A stretch of 64,000 nt of DNA from SHVO01 sp041905795 (GCA_041905795.1 JAYRKL010000003.1:191927-255926); one strand, 5' to 3'; counted from the stretch's first letter, positions 43,483-52,946 are shown. Numbers and translations are program-made. Notes: generated by a model not told the origin, from the letters alone.

Positions 43483-44721
43483 ATGACCCTCGGCGCCGAC
43501 CTTTCCATGATCCGCGCGACCTTGCGCGGCAATTTCGCGCTGTTCACCGCCGCCAATTCCGTCTCGGTCGTCGGCACATGGATACAGCGGGTCGCGGTGG
43601 GCTGGCTGACGTGGGACCTGACCCATTCGGGCACCTGGCTGGGCGCGGTCTCCATGGCCGAGTTCCTGCCCGCGCTGGTGATCGCGCCCCTGACCGGCGT
43701 GCTGTCGGACCGCTTCGACCGGCGGCGCATGGCGGTGGCCGGCCAGTGCCTAGCCACCGCCCAGGCCCTGGCGCTGGCGTTGCTCAGCATCAGCGGCCAC
43801 GTCACCGCGGCGATGGTATTTGCCCTGCAGCTGTTCGCCGGCCTGATCCAGCCCCTGATCCAGAGCGCGCGCCTGGTGCTGGTGCCGACCATGGTGCCCA
43901 AGGAGAACCTGGGCAACGCCGTGGCGATCACCTCCATGACCTTCAACATCGCGCGCATCATCGGCCCGGCGTTCTCGGGCCTGCTCATCACCTCCATCGG
44001 CGCGGGCTATTCCTTCCTGGTGAACGCGGTCAGCTACATCGGTGTGATCGCGGCGCTGGCGGCCCTCAAACTGCCGCCGCACGTGCCGCGCACCGACCGC
44101 CATCCCTGGGCCGGCATCTGGGACGACCTCGCCGACGGCTGGCGCTACATCTTCGCCCACCCGACGCTGCACTGGCTGATTCCGCTGATCACTTTCGTCA
44201 GCGCCCTGTTATGGCCGCTCACCGACCTGATGGCGGGGATCGCGGCGGAGAATTTCGGCAAGGGCGCCGGCGGATTGGCGGTGCTGACATCGGCGCAGGG
44301 CGTCGGCGCGCTCATCGGCGGGCTCTATCTCGCCAGCCGCAGGCATCACAACGACCTGCACCGGCTGATGGTGCGGGCCATGGTGGTCAACGGCCTGCTG
44401 GTGGCGCTGTTCGCCGGCATGCCGGCGTTCTGGGCGGCGGTGCCGGTGCTGGTGGTCAACGGCATGTTCAGCGTGGTGGTGGGGTCGGGTTCGCTGACGG
44501 TGACGCAGCTCAATTCCGAAGACTCCATGCGCGGACGCACCGTCAGCCTCTGGTACCTGGTGACGCGGGTGGGACCGGCCTGCGGCGGCATGGCGCTGGG
44601 CAGCCTTGCCAGCCTGCTGGGATTCCGCATCCCGATCATGGCGGCGGGGCTTCTCACCGCTCTGGTGGCGGCGATTTTTGTCTTCAGGCACGGGGCATCA
44701 CCCACAGTTGATCGCGAATAG
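43483..44721 (+). CDS. MFS transporter (EntS/DHA3-like)
   Basis: A 412-residue twelve-helix permease with NFALFTAANSVSVVGTWIQR at the N terminus and the loop-2 motif TGVLSDRFDRRRMAVAG. The EntS-like group exports siderophores, macrolides or other compounds. It stands alone, divergent from the nucleotide-translocase-like gene. Confidence 0.87.
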   Translation: MTLGADLSMIRATLRGNFALFTAANSVSVVGTWIQRVAVGWLTWDLTHSGTWLGAVSMAEFLPALVIAPLTGVLSDRFDRRRMAVAGQCLATAQALALALLSISGHVTAAMVFALQLFAGLIQPLIQSARLVLVPTMVPKENLGNAVAITSMTFNIARIIGPAFSGLLITSIGAGYSFLVNAVSYIGVIAALAALKLPPHVPRTDRHPWAGIWDDLADGWRYIFAHPTLHWLIPLITFVSALLWPLTDLMAGIAAENFGKGAGGLAVLTSAQGVGALIGGLYLASRRHHNDLHRLMVRAMVVNGLLVALFAGMPAFWAAVPVLVVNGMFSVVVGSGSLTVTQLNSEDSMRGRTVSLWYLVTRVGPACGGMALGSLASLLGFRIPIMAAGLLTALVAAIFVFRHGASPTVDRE

Positions 44722-44793
44722 CCGCGCAATGGGCGTGTCCTTCCCCACCTTCTCCCGTGTATACTCAGGTTCAGCCTTTCAGGAGTAACGGCC

Positions 44794-45342
44794 ATGACGT
44801 TCCGCAAGACCTTGATCGCCGCGTTCTGTATCTCGGCTACCGCCATGGCCGCCGATGCTCCGAAGAATGCGCCGATCAACGCCTGCTCCCTGCTCACCGA
44901 CGCGGAAGTGACCGCGGCCATCGGCGCCAAGGTGACGCCGGCCAGCCGCAAGGACGAGGGCGACATCAGCGAATCGAGCGGCGTCAAGGGCGCCTACTCG
45001 TCCACCTGCTTCTGGAAAGTCGTCAGCGACAAGCCCGACAACCCCGACAAGCCCATGGGCGGCGCCACCTTCGCCATCCTCAACGCCGTGCAGTGGCCGG
45101 TGGGATCGGGTGAAGCCAAGAAGTTCCTGGAAGGCTTCTACGACGCCGCCAAGCAGGGCGTGATCGACCTGACCCCCGTGCAGCTCAAGATCGCCGACGA
45201 CGCCATCTGGTGGGGCGACGGCGTAGCGGTGCGCAAAGGCGACCGCAGCTTCGGGGTCTCGGTGTTCTGGCCCGACAAGAAACGCGAAGAACGGCGCACC
45301 TTCGAGGAAGCCCTGGCGCGCAAGATCGCACCCCGGCTTTGA
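44794..45342 (+). CDS. Exported protein of unknown function
   Basis: A 182-residue protein with a short signal peptide (TLIAAFCISATAMAA, cleavage near residue 20). A mature domain starts NACSLLTDAEVTAAIGAKV and contains one further Cys (STCFWK), suggesting a disulphide in the periplasm. The CSLLTxxEV start recalls small exported ligand-binding proteins, but no family is assigned. AGGAG precedes the ATG. Confidence 0.75.
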   Translation: MTFRKTLIAAFCISATAMAADAPKNAPINACSLLTDAEVTAAIGAKVTPASRKDEGDISESSGVKGAYSSTCFWKVVSDKPDNPDKPMGGATFAILNAVQWPVGSGEAKKFLEGFYDAAKQGVIDLTPVQLKIADDAIWWGDGVAVRKGDRSFGVSVFWPDKKREERRTFEEALARKIAPRL

Positions 45343-45369
45343 TCCGAACCGCCCCCGCGAAGAGCCCTT

Positions 45370-45768
45370 TCAGACCAGGGCCAGCACCAATCCCATGGCC
45401 AGATAGGTCACCACGGTATTGGCCGCGTTGATCAGCGACAGCGTCGGCGTCGCCATGTGGAAGCGGTCCCGCAGCAGCTGGTTCGACACCGCGAAACCCA
45501 CCGCCATCAACAGCGCCGTCACCAGCGCGTCACCGATACTGCCGACATGCCGCCAGCTGAACACTTCCGACAGCGCCAGGGCGGAAATCAGGCTCATCGT
45601 CGCCGCATTGAGAATGGCCGCGCCTGCGCCTTTCTGCGGTGGACAGGGATATTCCTTGCCCTGAGCCAGCATCCACGGCTTCAGGAACATGAGCGGCGAA
45701 TACCACAGCGCGCCGATGATCATGGCCGCCACCGTGGCAGCCCCCACACCCAGATAATTGATCGCCAT
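45370..45768 (-). CDS. DUF1761 membrane protein
   Basis: A 132-residue four-helix membrane protein matching the DUF1761 outline: GALWYSPLMFLKPWM early on and ALLMAVGFAVSNQLLRDR later. Function is unknown. It is last in the minus-strand trio HD-hydrolase, DUF423, DUF1761, starting three bases after the DUF423 stop. Confidence 0.8.
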   Translation of the reverse strand: MAINYLGVGAATVAAMIIGALWYSPLMFLKPWMLAQGKEYPCPPQKGAGAAILNAATMSLISALALSEVFSWRHVGSIGDALVTALLMAVGFAVSNQLLRDRFHMATPTLSLINAANTVVTYLAMGLVLALV

Positions 45769-45771
45769 CGT

Positions 45772-46191
45772 TTATTCCTCGCCCACTGATTCATCCCGCG
45801 ACGCGAGCCACCCGCCCACGCCGAATAAGGCCCAGCCCGCCATGGCGGAGACGCCGCCATACGGCGCCATGAATACCGGCCCGCCGAATGACACCGAATA
45901 CAGCGCGCCGGGAAACAGGATCACCGCCGCCGCCATGAAGCCCGCGGCGATTCGCAGCGCCCGCTGGCCTTTGCCCGGCGCCACGCGTTCCGCCGCCAGG
46001 GTGATGAGCACCAACGCCAAGGTATGCGTGGTCTGGAAGGCGGTCGCTTCGCGGAACCAGATCACCGCCTGATCGCCCGTGGGCGCGATGGCGGCCAGCG
46101 CATGCGCTGCAAAAGCCGCCAAGGCCACAGCCAGAAGGCCCGACACACCGGCGAAGGCGAACATCCCGGCGGCGAAGCGGCTGAGTTTCAT
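45772..46191 (-). CDS. DUF423 (YgdD-like) membrane protein
   Basis: A 139-residue protein with about four helices and the DUF423 features GLLAVALAAFAAHAL, YQTTHxLALVL-like FQTTHTLALVLITLA and FPGALYSVSFGGP. No biochemical function is known. It lies between the HD-domain gene (eleven bases upstream) and DUF1761. Confidence 0.87.
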   Translation of the reverse strand: MKLSRFAAGMFAFAGVSGLLAVALAAFAAHALAAIAPTGDQAVIWFREATAFQTTHTLALVLITLAAERVAPGKGQRALRIAAGFMAAAVILFPGALYSVSFGGPVFMAPYGGVSAMAGWALFGVGGWLASRDESVGEE

Positions 46192-46202
46192 GAAGATGTC
46201 CC

Positions 46203-46871
46203 CTATCTGCCCTGCAGCCGGACGGCTTCCTCCAGCGCGCGGAACCCTTCCAGGAATTTCCGCTCGGCTTCGACCACCGGCAGCGGCGTGAGCTTAACAT
46301 CTTTGAGCGGGCGCTCCTTGAAATTGAGCACGGTGCGGCATTCGGTGGCGGTGAACCCGGCGAGTTGCACGGCCTCGGTGGCGGCCGCGACCTGGTCGGC
46401 GCGTTTGATCAAGGCCTTGTCGGCGGGCGCCAGCACCGGGGCCAGGCCAAACCGGATGTGGATCGCCCGGGTCAGGCGCAGCTCGACCTCCTTGAACACG
46501 TCGCCGATCACGGCCTTCAGGGGCGTGATCAGGTCGTGGGTCACATATTCCGAAGCGTCGTGGAGCTTGGCGGCCATCAGCAGTCTGGCCGAAGCGCGGG
46601 GCTTCAGGCGCCGGACGATCTCCACCACCAGGTCGGAATGCTGGGCGACGCTCCAGCCATGCGCCCCCTGGGTCTGGCCGTTCCACCGGGTATTGCGCGC
46701 GAGGCCGAGGGCGATGTCCTCGATTTCGATGTCCAGGGGCGAAGGTTCGATCAGGTTCAGCCGCCGGCCCGACAGCATCCTTTGCCAGGTCCGGGGCGCC
46801 AGGGAAGAAAGGGGGGCCGCCAGCCGCTGGGACGGGCCGCCGGCTCCGCTGGCAGTCTGTGTCGGTTTCAC
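46203..46871 (-). CDS. HD-superfamily hydrolase (YfbR-like)
   Basis: A 222-residue protein with the metal-binding HD pattern: WSVAQHSDLVVEIV, then MAAKLHDASEYVTHD (His-Asp) and a downstream KRADQVAAATEA with the last Asp. It also has the NTRWNGQT-like segment of YfbR-type 5-prime-nucleotidases. It probably removes phosphate from nucleotides. It heads a three-gene run with DUF423 and DUF1761. Confidence 0.83.
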   Translation of the reverse strand: MKPTQTASGAGGPSQRLAAPLSSLAPRTWQRMLSGRRLNLIEPSPLDIEIEDIALGLARNTRWNGQTQGAHGWSVAQHSDLVVEIVRRLKPRASARLLMAAKLHDASEYVTHDLITPLKAVIGDVFKEVELRLTRAIHIRFGLAPVLAPADKALIKRADQVAAATEAVQLAGFTATECRTVLNFKERPLKDVKLTPLPVVEAERKFLEGFRALEEAVRLQGR

Positions 46872-46941
46872 TTTGGAAATCCTTCAAGGCCGGGTTAATT
46901 TCCTGAACACAAATAATAGCTTAAAGTTTGTCCCCTACGAT

Positions 46942-46959
46942 CCCCGGGTGAACCCGGGG
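46942..46959. promoter_or_regulatory. 18-base GC-rich hairpin in the response-regulator leader
   Basis: CCCCGGGT (46942-46949) and ACCCGGGG (46952-46959) form an 8-base perfect stem 32 bases before the start codon. There is no T-run, so it is not a terminator. It could be an operator or a structure that hides the ribosome site. Confidence 0.35.
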
Positions 46960-46991
46960 TAGGTCCGGGGAACGGGGAACGACGCAAAACC

Positions 46992-47582
46992 ATGGCTTCG
47001 GCGACTTCAGATTATCTGAAGCCCATCAGTTTTCTGGTGGCCGACGACCGTGCCTATATGCGCCGGGTGATCAAGAACATTCTTGAGACCCTGGGCTGTA
47101 AGCGCATCGACGAAGCCCACCACGGCGGCGAGGCCCTGTCGATCATGCGCAGCTGGGCGCCGGACATCGTCATCACCGAGTGGCTGTTGCAGCCCATGAG
47201 CGGTCTCGAGCTGCTCAAGGCCGTGCGCGCCGAGAAAGGCAATCTCCGGTTCACCCCGATCATCATGATCACCTCCGAGACCCGGCGCGAGAAAGTGATC
47301 CTGGCCCGCAATTCCGGCGTCACGGAATATGTGGCCAAGCCTTTCAACGCCAAGAGCCTGATTCTCCGCATTCGTGAAATCATCGAACGGCCGCGGCCGT
47401 TCGTGGAAGTCGGCGGCTATTTCGGCCCCGACCGGCGGCGACGCACCGAGGTCATGTCCGAGGGCGAGGAACGCCGCGGCAAGGGACCGCGCCCGCCGCC
47501 CGAGAAAGTGGACCCCAAGGCCAGCCTCACGCAGGATCAGATCGACCGCCTTGTCGCGGGCGATCCCATCCGCGACCGCTGA
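46992..47582 (+). CDS. Response-regulator receiver protein with Glu at the phospho-acceptor site
   Basis: A 196-residue protein: a CheY-like receiver (about 12-132) and a basic tail holding FGPDRRRRTEV, as in alphaproteobacterial single-domain regulators. The acidic pair Asp18-Asp19, Thr94 (IMITSE) and Lys116 (VAKPF) are kept. The acceptor position at the end of the third strand (DIVITEW) is Glu63 (GAG) instead of Asp. Glu often mimics a phosphorylated Asp, so this protein may be constitutively active or signal without phosphorylation. It has no output domain. The GC-rich hairpin lies upstream. Confidence 0.9.
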   Translation: MASATSDYLKPISFLVADDRAYMRRVIKNILETLGCKRIDEAHHGGEALSIMRSWAPDIVITEWLLQPMSGLELLKAVRAEKGNLRFTPIIMITSETRREKVILARNSGVTEYVAKPFNAKSLILRIREIIERPRPFVEVGGYFGPDRRRRTEVMSEGEERRGKGPRPPPEKVDPKASLTQDQIDRLVAGDPIRDR

Positions 47583-47600
47583 CCGCCGGCGCAGATCCCC

Positions 47601-48830
47601 ATGAGCGATGCGGTGGCGATCCCCCAGGTGGTCATCGTGGGCGGCGGCCAGGCCGGCGCCCAATGCGCCCTGTCGTTGCGCCAGCACGGTTTCACCGGCG
47701 CCATCTGTATCGTCGGCGACGAGACCATGCCGCCCTACGAACGCCCGCCCCTGTCCAAGGACTACCTGAAAGGCGCCATCGACCGCGACCGGCTGTTCAT
47801 GCGTCCCGCCGAAATCTATGCGGCGCAGAACATAACCTTGCGCCTCGGCGAAACCGTGACCGCCGTCGACCGCGCCCAGCACCTGGTGCGCCTCGGCAAC
47901 GGCGACACGCTGGCTTATTCCAAGCTGGTGTTCGCCACCGGCGGACGGGTGCGCACCCTGGCCGTCCCCGGCGCCGATCTCGCCGGCATCCACTATCTGC
48001 GCACCATCGCCCATGTCGACGAATACCGCGACCGGCTCCAGCCCGGCGCCCGGGTGGTGATGATCGGCGGCGGCTACATCGGCCTTGAGGCGGCGGCGGC
48101 GGCCACCGTGCGCGGCTGCAAGGCCACGGTGATCGAAGCCGCCGACCGGGTGCTGGCGCGCGTGGCGGCGCCAGAACTGTCGCGATTCTACGAACAGGTG
48201 CACCGCGCCCGCGGGGTCGATATCTACACCAACGAGACCGTCACCGGGTTTGCGAACGGCCGGGACGGACTTCAGGTGAAATGCGGAACCGTCAGCCATG
48301 ACGCCGACCTGGTGATCGTCGGCATCGGGATCACGCCCAATGTGGAGCTGGCGCGGGCCGCCGGCCTCGCGGTCGATGACGGCATCGTCGCCGACGACTG
48401 CACCCGCACCGCCGATTCGGACATCTATGCTATCGGCGATTGCAGCAATCACCCGAGCGCCCTTTACGGCGACCGCCAGCGCATCGAATCGGTGCCCAAC
48501 GCCCTGGGACAAGGCAAGGCCTGCGCCGCGGCGATCCTGGGACAACCCGCGCCGTTCACCGACGTGCCGTGGTTCTGGTCGGACCAGTTCGATCTCAAAC
48601 TGCAGATGAACGGCGTGCCGCGGGCGAGCGACCGGGTGATCATCCGCGGCGACATGGCCGCCCATAAATTCTCGGCCTGTTACTTGCGCGACGGTGTCCT
48701 GGTCGCTTGCCAGGCGGTGAACCAGGCCAGGGACTTTATTCAGTCCAAGAAACTCATCGCCGCCCGCGCCCGGCCCGATCCGGTCAGGCTTGGCGATGCC
48801 GCCGTCGCCCTCAAGGACCTCGAAGCATGA
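47601..48830 (+). CDS. Ferredoxin/rubredoxin-type FAD reductase
   Basis: A 409-residue FAD/NAD oxidoreductase of the BphA4/rubredoxin reductase group: FAD motif VVIVGGGQAGAQCALSLRQ at the N terminus, NAD motif RVVMIGGGYIGLEAAAAATV mid-protein, and YAIGDCSNHPSALYG. It would pass electrons from NADH to a ferredoxin or rubredoxin serving an oxygenase or P450; none is adjacent. It overlaps the next gene by four bases (ATGA). Confidence 0.92.
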   Translation: MSDAVAIPQVVIVGGGQAGAQCALSLRQHGFTGAICIVGDETMPPYERPPLSKDYLKGAIDRDRLFMRPAEIYAAQNITLRLGETVTAVDRAQHLVRLGNGDTLAYSKLVFATGGRVRTLAVPGADLAGIHYLRTIAHVDEYRDRLQPGARVVMIGGGYIGLEAAAAATVRGCKATVIEAADRVLARVAAPELSRFYEQVHRARGVDIYTNETVTGFANGRDGLQVKCGTVSHDADLVIVGIGITPNVELARAAGLAVDDGIVADDCTRTADSDIYAIGDCSNHPSALYGDRQRIESVPNALGQGKACAAAILGQPAPFTDVPWFWSDQFDLKLQMNGVPRASDRVIIRGDMAAHKFSACYLRDGVLVACQAVNQARDFIQSKKLIAARARPDPVRLGDAAVALKDLEA

Positions 48831-50344
48831 ACTTGTTCGCCGCTTTCCAGGCCCGCTTTCCGACCGACCGCGCCGCGCCCTTCATCATCGACCGCGCCCG
48901 CACTTACAGTTATGGCGACCTCGAGCAGCATACCGCGCGCCTGGCCAACCTGCTCGAATCGCTCCGGGTCAACCCGGGCGACCGCGTCATGGTGCAGGTG
49001 GAGAAAACACCCCAGGCGGTGTTCCTGTACCTGGCGTGTTTGCGCGCCGGCGCCGTGTTCCTGCCGCTCAACACCGCCTACCGCGCCGACGAACTCGAAT
49101 ACTTCCTGCAGGACGCCGAACCGGCGCTGGTGGTCTGCGATCCGGGCGCGAGCGCGCTCATCGACCTGTGCCAAAAGGCCAACGTCCCCCATGTCCTGAC
49201 CCTGGATGCCAAAGGCGAAGGCAGTCTCGCCACCCGCGCGGCGTCCCTCTCCGCGCAATTCAATACAGTTGAAGTGGCCGCCACCGGCCTGGCCGCGATT
49301 CTCTATTCCTCGGGCACCACCGGGCGGCCCAAGGGCGTGATGCTGAGCCACGGCGCCCTGGCCGCCAACGCCGCCACCTTGCACCGCCTGTGGCAGTTCG
49401 ACGCCAAGGACACCCTGCTCCACTGCCTGCCGATTTTCCATGTGCATGGCTTGTTCGTCGCCCTGCACACCACCTTGTGGAACGGCACCGGCATGATCTT
49501 CCACGCCAAATACGCGGTCGACGACGTGGTCGCGGACCTGCCGCGCGCCACCGTGTTCATGGGCGTGCCGACCTACTATGTACGCCTGGTCCAGCACACG
49601 GCGTTCTCGCCGGCGCTGTGCCGCTCCATCCGCCTGTTCCTATGCGGCTCGGCGCCGCTCTTGGAGGAGACCTTCGCCACTTTCGCCGCCAAGTCCGGCA
49701 AGCAGATCGTGGAGCGCTACGGCATGACCGAAGCCGGCATGATCACCAGCGCCCATCTCGACACGCCGCGCCGCGCCGGCACCGTCGGCTGGCCCCTGCC
49801 GGACGTGACCTTGCGCATCGCCGCAGAGAACAACTGCGACGTCGCCAAAGGCGAGACCGGCGAGATCCAGATCAAGAGCCCGGCGTTGTTCAGCGGCTAC
49901 TGGCGCAAGCCGGAGAAGACCGCCGAGGATTTCACCGCCGATGGTTACTTCAAGACCGGCGACCTGGCGCAGATCGAGCCCGATGGCATGGTGGCGATCG
50001 TCGGCCGCGCCAAGGACATGCTGATCTCCGGCGGCTACAACGTGTACCCGAAGGAAATCGAAACCGTCATCGACGGCCTGCCGGGCGTGCAGGAATCCGC
50101 CGTGATCGGCATGCCGCATCCGGACTTCGGTGAGGCCGGCTTGGCGGTGATCGCCTTGCAGCCCGGCGCCGCGCTCGATCTCGCGGTGGTGCGCACGGCG
50201 CTTAAGGATGCGTTGGCCAACTACAAGATCCCCAAACTCATCCTGTTCGCCGACACCCTGCCGCGCAACGCCATGGGCAAGGTGCAGAAGAATGTCCTGC
50301 GCGGGAACTACCGCGCGCAATGGGACACGTTTCTCGCTACATGA
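48827..50344 (+). CDS. matB: Malonyl-CoA synthetase (MatB-like AMP-forming ligase)
   Basis: A 505-residue acyl-CoA synthetase. AMP-binding motif LYSSGTTGRPKGVMLSHG, GYWRKPEKTAEDFTADGYFKTGDLAQI and the C-terminal lid with the acyl-adenylation Lys (PRNAMGKVQKN). Overall likeness to rhizobial MatB, recalled from memory, is strong (QVEKTPQAVFLYLACLRAG; MGVPTYYVRLV). It makes malonyl-CoA from malonate, ATP and CoA. ATG at 48827 overlaps the reductase stop; the longer frame is rejected. No matA or matC neighbour is seen. Confidence 0.85.
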   Translation: MNLFAAFQARFPTDRAAPFIIDRARTYSYGDLEQHTARLANLLESLRVNPGDRVMVQVEKTPQAVFLYLACLRAGAVFLPLNTAYRADELEYFLQDAEPALVVCDPGASALIDLCQKANVPHVLTLDAKGEGSLATRAASLSAQFNTVEVAATGLAAILYSSGTTGRPKGVMLSHGALAANAATLHRLWQFDAKDTLLHCLPIFHVHGLFVALHTTLWNGTGMIFHAKYAVDDVVADLPRATVFMGVPTYYVRLVQHTAFSPALCRSIRLFLCGSAPLLEETFATFAAKSGKQIVERYGMTEAGMITSAHLDTPRRAGTVGWPLPDVTLRIAAENNCDVAKGETGEIQIKSPALFSGYWRKPEKTAEDFTADGYFKTGDLAQIEPDGMVAIVGRAKDMLISGGYNVYPKEIETVIDGLPGVQESAVIGMPHPDFGEAGLAVIALQPGAALDLAVVRTALKDALANYKIPKLILFADTLPRNAMGKVQKNVLRGNYRAQWDTFLAT

Positions 50345-52082
50345 AGCCGCCGGCCTGGCGATGCCACAGCCGCGCGTAGACGCCGTCTCGCGCCAGCAGC
50401 GCGGCGTGGCTGCCGTCCTCCACCACCGAGCCCTCCTCCAGCACGACGATGCGGTCGAGGTGCATGATTGTCGACAAGCGGTGGGCGATGGCGATGACCG
50501 TGCGGCCCTCCATCAGTTTCAACAAGCCGTCCTGGATCAGGTATTCGGCGTCGCTGTCGAGCGATGAGGTGGCTTCGTCCAGGATCAGGATCGGCGCGTT
50601 CTTGAGGAAGGCGCGGGCGATGGCCACCCGCTGGCGTTCGCCGCCCGACAGCTTCATGCCCTTTTCCCCGACCACGGACTCGTAGCCCTTGGCGCGCCCG
50701 GCGATGAACTCATGGCAATGCGCCTTCTTCGCCGCGTCGATCACCGCGGCCTCGTCGGCGTCGGGGCGGCTGTAGCGGATGTTGTCCCTGACAGTACGAT
50801 GGAACATGTTCGGGCTTTGCGGCACTTCGCCGAAGGCCTCGTGCAGCGAATCCCAGGTGACCTGGGCGATGTCCTGGCCGTCCACCAGGATCCGCCCCTC
50901 GCGGAGAAGGAACTGCCGGCGGATCAATTTCACCAATGTGCTCTTGCCGGCGCCGGAGGCGCCCACCAGGCCGATGCGTTCGCCGGCGCCAATGCTCAGT
51001 GTGAAGTGCGCGAACACCGTGGTGCCGTCGGCGTAGCCAAAGGTGATGTCCTGGATGTCGATGGCGCCGCCCTTCACCTGAAGCGGCGCCGCGCCCGGCG
51101 CATCCACGATTTCATGGGGCGTGAGCAGGGTGGCGATGCCGTCCGTCAGCAAGCCGTATTGCTCGAATAAGCCAAACACGTTGTCGCCGAGGTTGCGGAT
51201 ATTGGTGGCCACCAGGATCGACAGGGTGACGATGGTGGTGAAGCCGCCCACGCTCAATGTACCGGCGCGAGTCGCCTCAAAGGCGTGCCAGGCCAGGATC
51301 GCCAGGAACACCACGCTGAGCACGTGGAGCGTCACGCGCCGGCGCGAGGCGGCGAAGCGCAAGCGCACCTGGGCGTCCAGTTCGGCGTCGTTGAAGGGCC
51401 TCAGTCCGGCACGCTCGAAATCGCTCTTGGCGAAGCTGCGCACCGAGTCCCAGTTGGATACCGCGTCCACCAGCCGTGCCACATGAGCGGCGGCGGCGGC
51501 GGCGGTGGCGCGCGCGTAGGGCCTAAGACGTTGCGACAGGACCGCCGACACCGCGAAGAACACCACCACGAAGGTCGCGAAAATCGGCAGCAGGTCGGGC
51601 GCCTGGCGCAGGATCAGGAAGGTGGTGATGCTGAACATCACCGTGAGGCGCACCACGTTCGTGCACAGATATTCGACGATGGCGGCGGTGGCGGCGGCGG
51701 TGGTGCGGATCTTCTGCGCCAGCGCGCCGCTGGCCTGGTCGAGGAAATAGCGCGGCGCGTGGCCCATGAGATAGGCGAACAGCGCGTCATGGATTCTCAC
51801 CCGCATGGCCATCTGCGTGTAATTGGTGAAGGTGGCGTAGGCGTGGGCGGAGAGATAACCGCCGAGCCAGATGGCGATCAGCGCCCAGAACCAGTCCACC
51901 GGGCTAAGACCGGAAAGGGCGGCCGGCGCCCCCGACAGCACGTTCACCAGCTGGCCCAGCACAAAACTCTGCGAAGTCTCGATGCTGGTGTTGATCGCCA
52001 GCAGCACGACCATCAGCACCGCGTGGCCCTTGAACCCGCGGACGAGGAAATAAGCGACAAACCGGAAAGGACTGCGGGGCAT
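50337..52082 (-). CDS. ABC exporter, fused permease and ATPase
   Basis: A 581-residue half-transporter: six membrane helices (about 1-320), then a nucleotide-binding domain with Walker A GLVGASGAGKSTLVKLI, signature LSGGERQRVAIARAF and Walker B ILILDEATSSLD, plus the H-loop IAIAHRLSTI. It resembles lipid/drug/peptide exporters that work as dimers; the cargo is unknown. The start is MPRSPFRF at 52082, with an upstream extension to 52118 reaching into the terminator. It converges on matB, overlapping by eight bases. Confidence 0.9.
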   Translation of the reverse strand: MPRSPFRFVAYFLVRGFKGHAVLMVVLLAINTSIETSQSFVLGQLVNVLSGAPAALSGLSPVDWFWALIAIWLGGYLSAHAYATFTNYTQMAMRVRIHDALFAYLMGHAPRYFLDQASGALAQKIRTTAAATAAIVEYLCTNVVRLTVMFSITTFLILRQAPDLLPIFATFVVVFFAVSAVLSQRLRPYARATAAAAAAHVARLVDAVSNWDSVRSFAKSDFERAGLRPFNDAELDAQVRLRFAASRRRVTLHVLSVVFLAILAWHAFEATRAGTLSVGGFTTIVTLSILVATNIRNLGDNVFGLFEQYGLLTDGIATLLTPHEIVDAPGAAPLQVKGGAIDIQDITFGYADGTTVFAHFTLSIGAGERIGLVGASGAGKSTLVKLIRRQFLLREGRILVDGQDIAQVTWDSLHEAFGEVPQSPNMFHRTVRDNIRYSRPDADEAAVIDAAKKAHCHEFIAGRAKGYESVVGEKGMKLSGGERQRVAIARAFLKNAPILILDEATSSLDSDAEYLIQDGLLKLMEGRTVIAIAHRLSTIMHLDRIVVLEEGSVVEDGSHAALLARDGVYARLWHRQAGGFM

Positions 52083-52109
52083 CGTGACGACAAGACAACA
52101 GGCGGGACC

Positions 52110-52143
52110 GAAAAGCAAAAGGCCGGGCGGGAGCCCGGCCTTT
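52110..52143 (-). terminator. Intrinsic terminator after the CHRD gene
   Basis: AAAGGCCGGGC (52118-52128) and GCCCGGCCTTT (52133-52143) form an 11-base perfect stem with a GGGA loop. On the minus strand a T-rich stretch (TTTTGCTTTT) follows, so it ends the minus-strand CHRD transcript before the ABC exporter gene. Confidence 0.85.
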
Positions 52144-52178
52144 CACCGTTTACGCTGAGGACTGGTTGTTGCGTGACC

Positions 52179-52610
52179 TTATTTCGTGATTTGGCCGCGA
52201 ATCTCGCCGCCTTTGTTGGCGGCGGTATGCACGTTCACATAGCTCTTGCCGGCGGTGATATCGGCGATCTGGGCATCGGTCAGCGGCGCTTCGCCTTTGA
52301 TCGGGCTCTTGGTGCCGCCGACCATCCCAATATTGACCATGGCGCCGGCGTTGGCACCGGGATCGGCCGGGCCGTGGATATGGGCGGCGGTCGCGTCACC
52401 CGACAGGCCTTCGAAATTCACGGTGAACATCACCTTCTTGGCGGTGGTGTCGACCGTGATCTCGGCGGTGCCCTTGCCCTTGGTGTCGTTGGCGGGCACT
52501 TCCTGGGCGGCGGTCAGGTCGGCTTTGAATTTCACCATTTCGGCATGAGCGGCCGAGAACGAAAGGCCGGCGGCGAGCAAAGCGCCGGTGGCGACGTGAA
52601 GCACCTTCAT
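52179..52610 (-). CDS. Secreted CHRD-domain protein
   Basis: A 143-residue protein with a signal peptide (cleavage after AAHA, about residue 23) and a single CHRD domain. The domain has ADLTAAQEVPAND, FTVNFEGLSGDATAAHIHGPA with the conserved HIHGP, and the ending YVNVHTAANKGGEIRGQI. CHRD domains occur in extracellular proteins; the biochemical role in bacteria is not established. GGGAGAG precedes the ATG. A strong terminator follows. Confidence 0.93.
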   Translation of the reverse strand: MKVLHVATGALLAAGLSFSAAHAEMVKFKADLTAAQEVPANDTKGKGTAEITVDTTAKKVMFTVNFEGLSGDATAAHIHGPADPGANAGAMVNIGMVGGTKSPIKGEAPLTDAQIADITAGKSYVNVHTAANKGGEIRGQITK

Positions 52611-52869
52611 GACGGTCTCTCCCTGTTGTCCTGGATGGGGCGCGGTATGGCGGGGTTTGGCGCGGCGCGCGGGGGCCGCCGGCCGCTAAGCCCGGGCAAA
52701 GATAAACCTGAATCTAAAGGTGTCCAGGCGGTTTCGCCCCGCAAAGGCGGGCTTTCACCCGACTGTCGCGATGACCTGTAACAGGCCGTGAGTCGCGCAA
52801 GCGGGACTCGCGGGGTGCGAGCCCTAATACCTTGGTTTACCTAGAAAATATTCCAGAGAACGAGAAAAA

Positions 52870-52946
52870 TGGCGCGCCCGAAGAGACTCGAACTCCTAAC
52901 CTTCTGATCCGTAGTCAGATGCTCTATCCAATTGAGCTACGGGCGC
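52870..52946 (-). tRNA. tRNA-Arg (anticodon ACG), CCA encoded
   Basis: On the minus strand the acceptor GCGCCCG (52946-52940) pairs with CGGGCGC (52880-52874), with G discriminator and CCA following (52872-52870). The D arm is GCTC...GAGC. The anticodon stem TCTGA/TCAGA encloses CTACGGA, giving ACG. The T arm contains GTTCGAGTC. ACG is read as inosine for CGN codons. Confidence 0.95.

Noticed and set aside
47007..48665. 552-residue minus-strand frame
   Set aside because: Runs antisense to the response regulator and FAD reductase, both with clear motifs.
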